The notes: generated from the letters alone by a model not told the origin. A stretch of 64,000 bases of DNA from an uncultured Lachnospiraceae bacterium (GCA_949502235.1 CATBDC010000003.1:1-64000), one strand, 5' to 3'; positions 1 through 8,216 are shown, counted from the stretch's first letter. Numbers and translations are program-made.

Positions 1-1
1 G

Positions 2-982
2 TACGGGTCAGTTTTCAGTGATGAAATAAGAACACACCTTTCAATCAGAGAAGTTGAGCTGGGCAGCGAAACATATAGGCATTACAAGAGAACCATAACT
101 CTCTTTGATGAATATCTTTGCAGGACTAACCACACTGAGAAGAAGATTACCGAATCAGTTATGGAAGGATGGATCAAAGAAGTCAGCGCCGATATTTCAG
201 TAAATACATCCAGTCTGCATGTGCACTATATAAGGCAGCTTTTACTTTACCTGACTGGCTGCGGGTATTCCTGTTTCATTCCCAGAACAGTACGGAAAAG
301 GGATACTTATGTTCCGTATCTTTATTCAGATAAAGATATCGAGCAAATATTTAAAGCTGCCGATTCATTGAAAGTCTTGCGGACATCCCAAAATATATTT
401 ATTGAAAAAGAAATGCCATTGATTCTGCGTCTGCTCTTTTGCTGTGGTCTGCGTGTCGGCGAAACATTGAATATTAAAGTTGGTGATGTGGATTTTAATA
501 GAAATCTCATTATCCTCCGAGTTACCAAGAAATACAAACAGAGAGTAGTTCCTTATGGAGAAGAGTTATCGGAAATCATTTATCGGTATTGTGCAGGCAT
601 GGAAATACTGAATGATTCCGAGGCGTACATGTTTCCTGCCGAAGATAAATACAGCCATGTCTCTGCAAATGGTGTTGGAAATTATTACAGGACTATTCGA
701 GAGAAGACGGAAATCTGCAGTAAATACAGCACCGGAAATGGACGGGGTGCCTGCCTGCATTGTTTCAGGCATTCTTTTGCTGTAAGGTCCTTTGATAAAA
801 ATGAGCGCAATGGGATAAAAGCAAGCGAATCGGTTCCATTTTTATCAACCTATTTAGGGCATGACAGCCTTTATGAAACTGAAAAATATCTAAAGTACTG
901 CGGAGATTACTTTGAAGATACCCTCACAAAGTTTACAGCTTTTTCCGGAGACTTATTCCCGGAGGTGAACTTTGATGAGTAG
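2..982 (+). CDS. Tyrosine recombinase, 5' end beyond window edge
   Basis: Site-specific DNA recombinase of the phage-integrase/XerCD class. The reading frame is open from base 2, so an internal ATG at 161 is not the true start; residues before it look like the N-terminal core-binding SAM-like domain. The catalytic domain shows the first Arg in GLRVGE, the H-x-x-R box in HCFRHSFA and a late HxLGH-like LGHDSLYET with a Tyr near YLKY. Its stop overlaps the ATG of the next recombinase by 11 bases, which implies coupled translation. Adjacent overlapping tyrosine recombinases are typical of Tn554-like and RIT (recombinase-in-trio) elements, so a third recombinase may lie just left of the window. 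The family is sure; the element type is inferred. Confidence 0.9.
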   Translation, partial: YGSVFSDEIRTHLSIREVELGSETYRHYKRTITLFDEYLCRTNHTEKKITESVMEGWIKEVSADISVNTSSLHVHYIRQLLLYLTGCGYSCFIPRTVRKRDTYVPYLYSDKDIEQIFKAADSLKVLRTSQNIFIEKEMPLILRLLFCCGLRVGETLNIKVGDVDFNRNLIILRVTKKYKQRVVPYGEELSEIIYRYCAGMEILNDSEAYMFPAEDKYSHVSANGVGNYYRTIREKTEICSKYSTGNGRGACLHCFRHSFAVRSFDKNERNGIKASESVPFLSTYLGHDSLYETEKYLKYCGDYFEDTLTKFTAFSGDLFPEVNFDE

Positions 983-1997
983 TAGGAGGAATACTGATTT
1001 TATGGCCCTGCTGGAAGATTATTTTGAAATCTATCTGCCATACAGCCGGGGGCTTAGCCCAAACACAATAAAATCATACAAACAAAGCTTTTTGCTGTTA
1101 ATCCGCTTTATGCTGGATGTTAAGAAAACGAAAGCGGAAGCCATCCGGTTTTCTGTGTTAACCTATGATACGCTGTTAGAGTTCCTGGGCTGGTTAGAAA
1201 CAGACAGACAATGCAAAATCTCTACAAGGAATCAAAGATTATCTGCTCTTTCTGCATTTTCCGAGTACGCGCAGAACAGGGATTTCGATGCGGCATCTGT
1301 ATTTAGAAGTTCGATTATTAAAATTCCGATAAAGAAAGGAGCGAAAAAAGTAAGGTCTGTATTCTCAAGAGAAGAGGTAAGAATACTATTAGACCTTCCT
1401 GATGAAACCTATGAAGCTGGATTAAGAGACAAAGTTTTGCTTTCATTCATGTTTGCTACTGGTGCAAGGGCGCAAGAAACGTGTGATTTTAAGGTCTGTG
1501 ATTTACGTATTAATGACAGAACTGCATCAGTTACTTTAGTCGGAAAGGGCTCAAAAACCCGACAGGCAGGGATTTCTTTATCATTGGCGAAAGTAGTTCA
1601 GAATTATATCAGACACAGACATATTGACAGGTATCCAGAAAGACATGTTTTTTCAAGCCAGACTCATGAGCAGATAACAGTATCCTGTATTGAAGAAATC
1701 TACAAAAAATATGTGGCTATTGCCAAAGAGAAACATCCAGACATGTTCCTGGGTGTTCACTATTCGCCTCACTCTATGAGACATAGTACGGCATGTCATT
1801 TGCTGGAGTCCGGAGTAGATATCATGACTATTAAAAATATATTAGGACATGCATCAGTGCAGACAACACAGATATATGCTGAAATGTCACAGGATTTAGT
1901 TGATAAAAAACTGAAAGAATGGAATGACACTTGGTTTGGCAGTAAGGTTGAAATTAAAAAAATCAAAGAGGATGTGCCCGATTTCTTGAAAAGATAG
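972..1997 (+). CDS. Tyrosine recombinase (last gene of a recombinase pair or trio)
   Basis: A 341-residue recombinase with a full two-domain layout: an N-terminal core-binding domain (about 10-110) and a C-terminal catalytic domain. Visible catalytic features are Arg in ATGARAQE, Lys in VGKGSKT, HSMRH (His and Arg), LGHAS (His) and the nucleophile Tyr in TTQIYAEMS. It starts inside the 3' end of the preceding recombinase, so the two are one transcriptional unit. Immediately after the stop lie imperfect inverted repeats that look like an element end, and beyond them a broken IS66 gene. It probably acts with its neighbours to excise or insert the element. Confidence 0.92.
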   Translation: MMSSRRNTDFMALLEDYFEIYLPYSRGLSPNTIKSYKQSFLLLIRFMLDVKKTKAEAIRFSVLTYDTLLEFLGWLETDRQCKISTRNQRLSALSAFSEYAQNRDFDAASVFRSSIIKIPIKKGAKKVRSVFSREEVRILLDLPDETYEAGLRDKVLLSFMFATGARAQETCDFKVCDLRINDRTASVTLVGKGSKTRQAGISLSLAKVVQNYIRHRHIDRYPERHVFSSQTHEQITVSCIEEIYKKYVAIAKEKHPDMFLGVHYSPHSMRHSTACHLLESGVDIMTIKNILGHASVQTTQIYAEMSQDLVDKKLKEWNDTWFGSKVEIKKIKEDVPDFLKR

Positions 1998-2001
1998 TAT
2001 T

Positions 2002-2084
2002 ATTATTCGGGAAGTATTATCGGAAGCCCAGTAAACATCCGTCTTTACACAAAACTTCTTGAATAATAATACTTCTCGGATAAT
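2002..2084. repeat. Inverted repeat at the right end of the recombinase element
   Basis: Two 19-base arms (2002-2020 and 2066-2084) are inverted copies with two mismatches, built on the core GAAGTATTAT. They start four bases after the recombinase stop and end where homology to an IS66 tnpB gene begins. This position suits a terminal repeat or crossover site of the recombinase element. The assignment is inferred from position; the other end is outside the window. Confidence 0.6.
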
Positions 2085-2139
2085 CTGTGTATCCGCAGAC
2101 AATGTAGACAGCTTTAAAGCAGGTGGCGTCATTCAGCAT
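2071..2139 (-). pseudogene. IS66 tnpB, N-terminal remnant
   Basis: On the minus strand an ATG at 2139 overlaps the end of the tnpA-like gene and reads MLNDATCFKAVYIVCGYTDY, the typical beginning of the IS66 TnpB (Orf2) protein. Homology stops after about 23 codons, inside the inverted repeat of the recombinase element. The rest of tnpB and the transposase tnpC are absent from this side. This marks the insertion point of the recombinase element. Confidence 0.75.
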
Positions 2140-2494
2140 TCCGTATCACCTTAAGAACCGCTGAAAGGAGACGGATGGGTGTGGATTCTGTTACATGGAC
2201 AGAAAATCCTTTTGTGGAAATATCCAGCTGTGCCCTGCCATTTTCCGATCCCTGCGGCAGAAGGCCAGGCGGTACAGGAGCTACCCGTTGCCCAGGTATT
2301 TCAGCTTCCATAGTTTCAAGGCAGGCTTCCCTTACACGGCGGAGCCGGTAATAATAATTCGCTTTTGTGATGCCGTGGCAGGCGCACCAGCCGACAACAC
2401 TCATGCCAGCGGGACGGTTTTGGCATTCCCTGATTTGGGCGGCCCATTCCTGAAGACGGAAATTCGCGGCCACCATAGACGTTTCTGAATTCAT
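2129..2494 (-). CDS. IS66-family accessory protein TnpA
   Basis: About 121 residues. It resembles the IS66 Orf1 (TnpA) helix-turn-helix protein: an N-terminal RLQEWAAQIRECQ-type segment, then a CHGITKANYYYRLRR helix characteristic of the family. The ATG at 2494 is preferred over one 27 bases upstream because GGAGGT lies seven bases before it. Its stop overlaps the start of the tnpB remnant, as in complete IS66 elements. The gene is intact but orphaned, since tnpB is cut and tnpC is missing. Confidence 0.8.
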   Translation of the reverse strand: MNSETSMVAANFRLQEWAAQIRECQNRPAGMSVVGWCACHGITKANYYYRLRRVREACLETMEAEIPGQRVAPVPPGLLPQGSENGRAQLDISTKGFSVHVTESTPIRLLSAVLKVIRNAE

Positions 2495-2646
2495 AGACTT
2501 ACCTCCGTATAGTGGTATCAAAAGTAGAGACTTAACTTTTGATACTTATAATAGAAATCTAGTCTATTATCTCACGTCTCTTCATATCAGTCGAGGTACG
2601 TACTATCTACCGTTTACGCTAAGAGAGTATAAAAAGTGTAAATTTT

Positions 2647-2670
2647 AAGGGAGCCAGACAGGCCCCCTTG
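2647..2670 (-). terminator. Hairpin after the PIN module
   Basis: Nine-base arms AAGGGAGCC and GGCCCCCTT surround a five-base loop. The single mismatch becomes a G-U pair when transcribed leftward. It lies just past the 68-residue gene and is followed on that strand by an AT-rich stretch without a strong U run. Plausible terminator. Confidence 0.45.
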
Positions 2671-2676
2671 GAAAAA

Positions 2677-2883
2677 TTATAAATTTTTAGAATATGTCAT
2701 CGCTTTTTGGCTTAATTCCCTTACGCTCAAATTATTCTCCAAATGCTGCTCACGCCACTTTGTATAATCGAATGGCTCACGAGACAGCAAAACAATAAAT
2801 CTTTCAGCGTCTACATATCCAAGCTTAGATATTAAGGCGTTCATACCCTCCTGTTTAACAATAGTATCTGTTTTCATATTCAC
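2677..2883 (-). CDS. Small protein paired with a PIN domain (possible antitoxin)
   Basis: A 68-residue charged protein. It begins four bases before the end of the PIN gene (ATGA overlap), so the two are translated together. The C-terminal half (WREQHLENNLSVRELSQKAM) could form a helical DNA- or partner-binding region. No family is recognised with certainty. Position suggests a cognate antitoxin, but it follows the toxin-like gene, the reverse of most VapBC loci. The start follows the GAGG-containing end of the PIN gene. Confidence 0.6.
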   Translation of the reverse strand: MNMKTDTIVKQEGMNALISKLGYVDAERFIVLLSREPFDYTKWREQHLENNLSVRELSQKAMTYSKNL

Positions 2884-3311
2884 ACCTCCAATTCGTTAAC
2901 AAAAACTATAGGGCTTACTATTTTGATTTGCGGTATCGGAGTATTTAATAGTTTTTTATCAGTAGTCAAATAATAATCACAATCGGCAGCCACTGCACAG
3001 GAAATGTGCAAAGCATCAAAAGTTTTAATACCCTTTACCGCAAGTGATTCGGCAAATAACAGAATTTCATTTGTTTCTTCTGACACAGAAAACCTGGCAA
3101 CAGATTTCCATGGTGCAATGGCAAGGCGCTTTTCTTCATATGGATTCTTTCCATTTTCATAATCCAATATATAAGACCATACTAAGTCGTAAGCGCCTTC
3201 TCGGATTTTAGCCTGAATGTATAGTTTGGCTTGCGTTTCTAAATGGATCTTCATTTGTGTCTGATCATCAAATGGCCTGTTGTAACAACAATTATCCAGA
3301 TAAATCCTCAC
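2880..3311 (-). CDS. PIN-domain protein (VapC-like putative nuclease)
   Basis: A PIN-fold protein of about 143 residues. Acidic residues of the metal site are visible: Asp in YLDNCCYNRPF, Glu in HLETQAKLY, Asp in FDALH and Asp in YYLTTDKK. Such proteins are usually single-strand RNA nucleases, often toxins. An ATG at 3350 is also in frame, but a good promoter (TTGCGG, 17 bases, TTATAC) overlaps that ATG, so a GTG at 3311 giving MRIYLDNCCYNRPF is preferred; this is how many relatives begin. The protein's activity is inferred from the fold. Confidence 0.75.
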   Translation of the reverse strand: MRIYLDNCCYNRPFDDQTQMKIHLETQAKLYIQAKIREGAYDLVWSYILDYENGKNPYEEKRLAIAPWKSVARFSVSEETNEILLFAESLAVKGIKTFDALHISCAVAADCDYYLTTDKKLLNTPIPQIKIVSPIVFVNELEV

Positions 3312-3341
3312 TGCTTTGTTCACCGCCTTTACTTTTACTAA

Positions 3342-3370
3342 GTATAACATGCCGCAGACTACATCCGCAA
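3342..3370 (-). promoter_or_regulatory. Promoter of the PIN module
   Basis: On the minus strand TTGCGG (3365-3370) and TTATAC (3342-3347) are 17 bases apart. Transcription would start about 30 bases before the GTG at 3311, which argues against the ATG at 3350 as the start. Confidence 0.55.
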
Positions 3371-3409
3371 CCTAATCTCAAAATCAAGTTAGATCTATAC
3401 AGTACCAGG

Positions 3410-3540
3410 TTACTGTTTACAGGTCTGCGCATTTACTGCGCAGACCGTAAGAAAGTGATTCAGGAGTGAGCAAGTCCCATTGCCGAAGGCAATTTTAAAT
3501 GGATTTGCGAAGGTTACTGTGAACGAAGTGAACAGTAACA
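3410..3540 (+). repeat. Palindromic intergenic repeat, long copy A
   Basis: About 131 bases bounded by inverted ends (GTTACTGTTTAC at left, GTGAACAGTAAC at right). It contains a perfect hairpin GGTCTGCGCA / TGCGCAGACC (3422-3446) and the conserved tail GTAAGAAAGTGATTCAG. A close copy lies at 55141-55272 and diverged or deleted copies at 21885-22035 and 32587-32649. It has no coding capacity of its own, so it is MITE- or REP-like. It sits 28 bases from the truncated end of the next gene. Confidence 0.75.
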
Positions 3541-3567
3541 GTATAATAGGTTCTAAATTTACATGAT

Positions 3568-4071
3568 TTAGTGTATTACACCTTTTCGCCCTCCAAGCAC
3601 ATCCTTATCCTTCAGGCTTTCCCACGTAAAGTCCGGCATTTCTTCCCGCGCCACAAGGAAATTCCCAGCGCGCTGTGTAAGCTGTGCAAAATTCACAACA
3701 TAGTCATTTGCACCTTCATTATAAGTATAGATGGATGCCTCCGACCCCATGAAACCAATGTCAGCGCTGCCGGAAAGAACAGCAGTCATTGTTTTATCAG
3801 CTCCAAATCCAGTTACAAGCTCCAAATCAATTCCTTCCTCGTCAAAGTATCCCTCTTCAATGGCCACATACATAGGTGCATAGAAAATAGAATGAGCCAC
3901 CTCGTTCAGCACCACCTTTGAAGTCTCAGGAAGTGTTTCCTTCTCGTTACTTTCAGAAGCTTCTTCCGCAACAGTAGTTTCTTCTGTCTTTTCTTCCTTC
4001 TGTGAGCATGCGGACAGTATGGCTGCTGCCATCACTGCAACAAGGCAAAGCGCTAATAATCGCCTTTTCAT
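3568..4071 (-). pseudogene. ABC transporter substrate-binding lipoprotein, truncated (SsuA/THI5-like)
   Basis: The N-terminus carries a lipoprotein signal peptide with lipobox ILSAC at residues 18-22. Then comes a domain typical of NMT1/THI5-like nitrate, sulfonate or pyrimidine-precursor binding proteins (EVAHSIFYAPMYVAIEEGYF; GFGADKTMTAVLSGSADIGF). It ends after 167 residues at VLGGRKGVIH, while family members are about 330 residues. The sequence beyond is unrelated and runs into repeat copy A. No permease or ATPase partner remains nearby. Non-functional remnant. Confidence 0.8.
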
Positions 4072-4148
4072 ATATGAATCCTCCTTAAAATACTAATGGT
4101 ATAGTATATTCGGAGGCAGAAAATGTGTGAAATATATACTCATAAGGG

Positions 4149-5689
4149 TCAACTCTCTAAAACCATTGTCTCCTCTATCATTTTCCCCCTGTCCATATTA
4201 TGCCTAAGCTTTCGGTTTTTCACACTGTCAAATATAATAGAGAAATCATAGTCCTCCGGATAAAGCTCCGCTGCTGCCACATGAAGTTTTATCCGTTTAT
4301 GATTAATCCAGATTTTTTTATCAGGCATCTGCACCCTTAATACCCCTTTTTCATTCATTGTCTGACAAACGCTTCCGATTTTTTTGTCAGGATACACCAT
4401 AACACTGTCGCCTAATTGATATTCTCTCCCATTTGATTTTAACATTCCTTTTGTTTTTTTCAAGGCCGCACTGTGCCATCATACAATTTAATGCAACCGT
4501 CTTAACTTCAGGGTAATGTGTTGTCACAAGGAACAATGCTCCGCTCTTTCTTAGCTCTTCTAAAACTGCCACTGCAATACCCATTCCCTCCGCCGGATCT
4601 GTGCCAGAGCCAAGCTCATCCATAATTACCAGGCTGTCCTGATTTACTCTCTAATGGCAACTGTTTTTCCACCCGTGTTCGGACCGGTAATAATCACTCC
4701 CCGAAAGCTTCTGCCTGTTTCAAATTGAAGAGGCACACACTCCTCCTGCGTCATCACAACGGGTGTCTCCCATCCTTAAGCCAGATGTGGCGCACTGTGT
4801 TAATCTTCGGCTCTGTTCCGCCATATGCAAGGCTCAGCTTTCCTTTCGAAAAAATATAATCCAGCTTTTCAATCATAGTAATATTTTCCTCAAAGGCCGC
4901 AGCATTATCTGCAACCATCCCTGTAAGAGTATATAAAATCCGCCGTTCCTCGTTTTTCTCCAATATACGTAAAATCTGCAGCTCCTCGTAATATTCCCCC
5001 ACCGAAGTCGGTTCTATGAAGATCGTGCTCCCTGTAGAAGACTTGTCAATTACACTTCCTTTTATCCTGCTTTTATACTCTTTTTTCACAGGAAGGCAGA
5101 TTCTCCCATTTCTTACAGTGCTGAAGCTGTCTGACATATATGCTTAATTTGCACGCAGAACTGTATTCGCTTTCTCCCGCATGTTCTGCTCCTTTCTGTC
5201 AATGTCCTCACGATAGGAACAAAGTTCCTTTGATGCATTATCGTCCACTCTTCCATTCCTAATCTGCAAAACTATGGTTTCCTTTACGTCTGTAATACAG
5301 TTAAGCCCTTCGTCATAATATGCAAGAGAATTTCCCCATTGCCTGAAACGATGCAAATAATCCTTAAGCCGCATGACCGCAACAAGAGCATTTTCCACCT
5401 TCTCAAGCTGTGATACAGACAGACATTCACCCCTTACAGAAGACCGGACACATTCCCGGATTCCCTCCAGGGAAACCAACGGAGGGTTCCCATTCTTTTC
5501 AATCATCTCCTTTGCCTCCGTTGTCTCCCTCTGCCTTGCCGTCAGCTCGTTTTCCGACATACACAGCACAGTCTCCCTGATTCTTTCCTTTGCTTTTTCC
5601 GTAAGTGCCATCTCTACCCACATTTCCTTAATTCTGTCAAATTCTAATATTTCTTCCTGTTTTTTATCCCAGTTATTCTTTCTTTTCAT
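4149..5689 (-). pseudogene. MutS2-like DNA-binding ATPase, multiply disrupted
   Basis: This is a MutS2-family paralogue in pieces, all on the minus strand. 5689-5147 encodes the N-terminal core and ends in an in-frame TAA (5144-5146). The same frame resumes to about 4754 with the clamp region (TGSTIFIEPTSVGEYYEEL). A frameshift follows; the Walker A box GPNTGGKT lies in another frame near 4690. A deletion then joins to Walker B (MDELGSGTDP, from 4623). A final segment to 4149 matches the KOW-like region. The start at 5689 has GGAGGT ten bases upstream. At least one stop, one frameshift and two deletions exclude function. Confidence 0.85.
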
Positions 5690-5890
5690 TTCAACCTCCA
5701 TTTACTGCCAGTCAAACCTACAGTACTCAAAATCCGCTCATTCTGCCCCAGGCAGGCAGACTTATCTTATAGCTTAAAACACAAAAAAGCATGACTGCAG
5801 CAAGTAGCCATACTTCTTAAATATCATCCATCTTTATTAGCTGTATTTTCCCTCCTATTATACTGCACAAAATAGGAGTATGACAACTTA

Positions 5891-5909
5891 AAATAGTATC
5901 TTACTATTT
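5891..5909. promoter_or_regulatory. Palindromic operator upstream of the TetR gene
   Basis: A perfect 8-base inverted repeat AAATAGTA/TACTATTT with a 3-base centre lies 65 bases before the TetR start. It is a plausible autoregulatory operator for that regulator. The 5690-5973 gap holds no gene. Confidence 0.5.
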
Positions 5910-5973
5910 CCTGCTGTCTATATTTATGTTATACTTATTGTCGTAAAAAATTTGTAAGGAACTGGTATGTTAT

Positions 5974-6627
5974 ATGAACAAAGAAAATAACGAAAAAGAA
6001 CTTTTAAAACAGCAGAACCGCATCCGGTTCATCCATGCCGCACAAGAGCTGATTGAAAGCGAAGGACCGCAGAAAGCCTCTATCCGCAAAATAGCCGAAA
6101 GGGCCGGGTTCCACAATTCTACTATTTATCTGTACTTTGAGGATGTTGATCAGTTGATTCTTCTTGCCTCCTTGAAATACTTTAACGAGTACAGCAAAGC
6201 TTTGTCTGAACTTAGTACAAAAAACCTGATGCCTTCTGAGAACTTCATGACTATCTGGGACTTTTTTGCCAGGACAATTTTCGCCAGGCCACAGATATTT
6301 TATAATTTTTTCTTTGGAAAGCACAGTGATAACCTGACAGAGATTATAAGACAATATTATGAGCTTTTCCCGGAAGAGCAGGATAACTATACACCGGAAA
6401 TTGAAGATATGTATTATGGGCGGAATATTAAAGAACGCTGTCTTAAGGTGCTGGCTATGCTTAAGGGAGCCGGCATGCGGGTGAACGAAGAAAATATAGA
6501 AATGATTAACGATATCAGTGTAAGTTATTTAAAATATCTATTAGAGCAAAAATGCCAGAACCCATCTCTGGATTCTGACATTCTTACAGATAAGCTCCTT
6601 AAAATGCTTAAATTTATGCTTTCATAA
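5974..6627 (+). CDS. TetR/AcrR-family transcriptional regulator
   Basis: A 217-residue protein with an N-terminal helix-turn-helix (about 15-60: AAQELIESEGPQKASIRKIA, then NSTIYLYFEDVDQLI) and a C-terminal helical ligand or dimer domain. It probably represses its own promoter through the palindrome at 5891-5909. The upstream ribosome site is weak (GTAAGGAACTGG). Its 3' end overlaps the convergent DegV gene by 14 bases. Ligand unknown; no adjacent efflux gene is present to suggest one. Confidence 0.85.
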   Translation: MNKENNEKELLKQQNRIRFIHAAQELIESEGPQKASIRKIAERAGFHNSTIYLYFEDVDQLILLASLKYFNEYSKALSELSTKNLMPSENFMTIWDFFARTIFARPQIFYNFFFGKHSDNLTEIIRQYYELFPEEQDNYTPEIEDMYYGRNIKERCLKVLAMLKGAGMRVNEENIEMINDISVSYLKYLLEQKCQNPSLDSDILTDKLLKMLKFMLS

Positions 6628-7468
6628 ACCCTACAACACCAAAGGCTCCCGGGCCGCCGTGTGTGGTGATAACACCGCCCGTTCCCACCCAGCTTACTTT
6701 TCTTGCACCGCACGAAAAGGCCTCATCTTCCGCCTTTTTTATCACCTCTTCATCAAGTCCTGGTGAAGAGATAAGCCAAAGCTCCTCCAGGTCAAGGTTC
6801 TTTTCCTTAATATATTCCCTCACGAGCTGAGGCGCCAGCTTTGTCATATTCCCTCTGTGTTTTTTTGTTGCCTGAAGATACCCGTCTAGGATCTCGATTC
6901 TCGGATGAATCTTAAGAAGCGCTCCGCAGAGTGCAGCCGCGTTGCTGACCCTTCCGCCGGCACGGAGAAATTCCAATGTATCCGGCACAAAGCACATGCT
7001 GACACGCCCCGATATTTCCTCCGCCTTTGCAAGGGCTTCCTCTATTCCCCACTCCGGATGCTCTTTTAAAAGCTTCGCCATTGTGGTAACAACTACATAC
7101 TGTCCCACAGATACATGCTTGGTGTCAATACTTGTTATATAGTCCCTGTTTTCTGCCGCAATCTGCCCGCTCTGATAGGAGCAGGTTGTCACAGAGGAAT
7201 AGGCAAGATAAAGAATCTGGCTCTTTGGATTCTCCTTATGAATCTTGTCATATATTTTTTCAAAATCCTCCGGTACACATCCGCTTGTCTTCGGAAGCTT
7301 TCCGGTTTTCTTATAATAATTTACCACTTCCTCAGCCGGAAAACTGCCGTCATCCCTTGTTTCCCCGCCAAAGGATACATGCATCGGTACAATATAGATT
7401 CCATATTGACGGGCAGTTTCTGCCGGAATATCCGAACCGGTCTCCGCAAGTAAAATTATTTTTCCCAT
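6614..7468 (-). CDS. DegV family fatty-acid-binding protein
   Basis: A 284-residue DegV (FakB-type) protein. It has the N-terminal IILLAETGSDIPAETARQYG motif (TxSD-like), the FVPDTLEFLRAGGRVSNAAA motif of the lipid-binding domain, and a C-terminal GTGGVITTHGGPGAFGV segment. FakB proteins present fatty acids to the kinase FakA; FakA is not in the window. The ATG at 7468 is chosen because AAGGAG lies about six bases before it; a further in-frame ATG at 7483 lacks one. A single-gene unit that converges with the TetR gene. Confidence 0.88.
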   Translation of the reverse strand: MGKIILLAETGSDIPAETARQYGIYIVPMHVSFGGETRDDGSFPAEEVVNYYKKTGKLPKTSGCVPEDFEKIYDKIHKENPKSQILYLAYSSVTTCSYQSGQIAAENRDYITSIDTKHVSVGQYVVVTTMAKLLKEHPEWGIEEALAKAEEISGRVSMCFVPDTLEFLRAGGRVSNAAALCGALLKIHPRIEILDGYLQATKKHRGNMTKLAPQLVREYIKEKNLDLEELWLISSPGLDEEVIKKAEDEAFSCGARKVSWVGTGGVITTHGGPGAFGVVGFMKA

Positions 7469-7489
7469 AATCGTCTCCTTCATTTTATA

Positions 7490-7515
7490 TTACTGTTTAC
7501 TCTGTTCACAGTAAC
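7490..7515. repeat. Short palindromic repeat (family minimal form)
   Basis: TTACTGTTTAC and GTTCACAGTAAC form an imperfect inverted pair. It carries only the ends of the long repeats at 3410 and 55141, without the internal hairpin. Confidence 0.55.
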
Positions 7516-7555
7516 ATCCTTCATCTCATCACATAGTTTTTATTACTACTTATTA

Positions 7556-7584
7556 TTGTATATCAGCCCATGTTATGATACAAT
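7556..7584 (+). promoter_or_regulatory. Promoter of the second TetR gene
   Basis: TTGTAT (7556-7561) and TACAAT (7579-7584) are 17 bases apart, about 55 bases before the start codon. Confidence 0.55.
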
Positions 7585-7610
7585 TTACAAAACAATCTAA
7601 TGTGTAAATT
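7582..7610. promoter_or_regulatory. Putative TetR operator
   Basis: Eight-base inverted arms AATTTACA and TGTAAATT, 13 bases apart, overlap the -10 box and the expected transcription start. They suit autorepression by the following TetR gene. Confidence 0.45.
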
Positions 7611-7637
7611 TTTAACTATACAAAAAGGAAAACTGCC

Positions 7638-8216
7638 ATGAAACGGGAAATTTCATTGATGAAGCATATACTGGGAAAAAATTTTACAAAAAGAAACCGC
7701 TTCACCAGACAATGTATCGGTGAAGCGATGATTGCTTTAATGCAGGATAGAGCTTATGAGGAAATCACAGTATCTGACATCGTAAAACGGGCCGGTGTAT
7801 CACGCATGACCTTTTACCATTATTTTCAGTCTAAAACTGACGCCGTCAATAATTATCTCCACGAGATTATTGAATGTTATTTAGAGGAATGCAGCCGCTC
7901 TCTCGGCGTTGACAATTTCTATGACACCGCCCATGTGCGCCATGCATTTCTATTCTTTGACCAGTACTGTGAATTCTTTCTGACACTAGCCCGGGCAAAT
8001 CTTCATTCATTGATGATTCAGGCAATCAATGACTATATGATACGCTTTGTGGACCCGGTCTATCCCCGTTCTCTTTATGAGCTCTACTACTATGGCGGAG
8101 CGCTGCTTAATGTCTTTCTAAAATGGGAGGAAGACGGAAAAACCGAGTCCATAGATGCAATTGTCGAAGTAATCTGTCACTGCTGCCATATTCCTGCCTC
8201 CTTGGGGACAGGGTAA
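7638..8216 (+). CDS. TetR-family transcriptional regulator
   Basis: A 192-residue protein. Its DNA-binding domain sits at about 20-65 (IGEAMIALMQDRAYEEITVS, then RMTFYHYFQSKTDAVNNYL). A long helical C-terminal domain of the AcrR/DhaS-like sort follows. The gene has its own promoter and palindrome. It converges on the alpha-glucosidase gene, and the two share a large hairpin at their 3' ends. Target and ligand are unknown. Confidence 0.85.
   Translation: MKREISLMKHILGKNFTKRNRFTRQCIGEAMIALMQDRAYEEITVSDIVKRAGVSRMTFYHYFQSKTDAVNNYLHEIIECYLEECSRSLGVDNFYDTAHVRHAFLFFDQYCEFFLTLARANLHSLMIQAINDYMIRFVDPVYPRSLYELYYYGGALLNVFLKWEEDGKTESIDAIVEVICHCCHIPASLGTG

Larger units (their letters stand above)
2071..2617 (-). 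mobile_element. IS66-type insertion sequence, remnant
   Basis: This holds tnpA and the first codons of tnpB; the remainder is displaced by the recombinase element. On the minus strand the outer end may be at about 2617, where GTAAACGG occurs, similar to the GTAA-starting ends of IS66 elements. That end is tentative because the partner terminal repeat is not in the window. The 2522-2676 stretch holds no gene. Confidence 0.55.

Noticed and set aside
2-1997. Prophage integrase module
   Set aside because: No phage structural, repressor or lysis genes are near; the overlapping recombinase pair and IS66 junction fit a RIT/Tn554-like element better.
2195-2488. 97-codon plus-strand frame over the IS66 tnpA
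   Set aside because: The minus-strand tnpA has family motifs and a good ribosome site; the plus frame has neither.
3410-3540. Possible CRISPR repeats among the GGTCTGCGCA palindromes
   Set aside because: Copies are tens of kilobases apart with no regular spacers and no cas genes.
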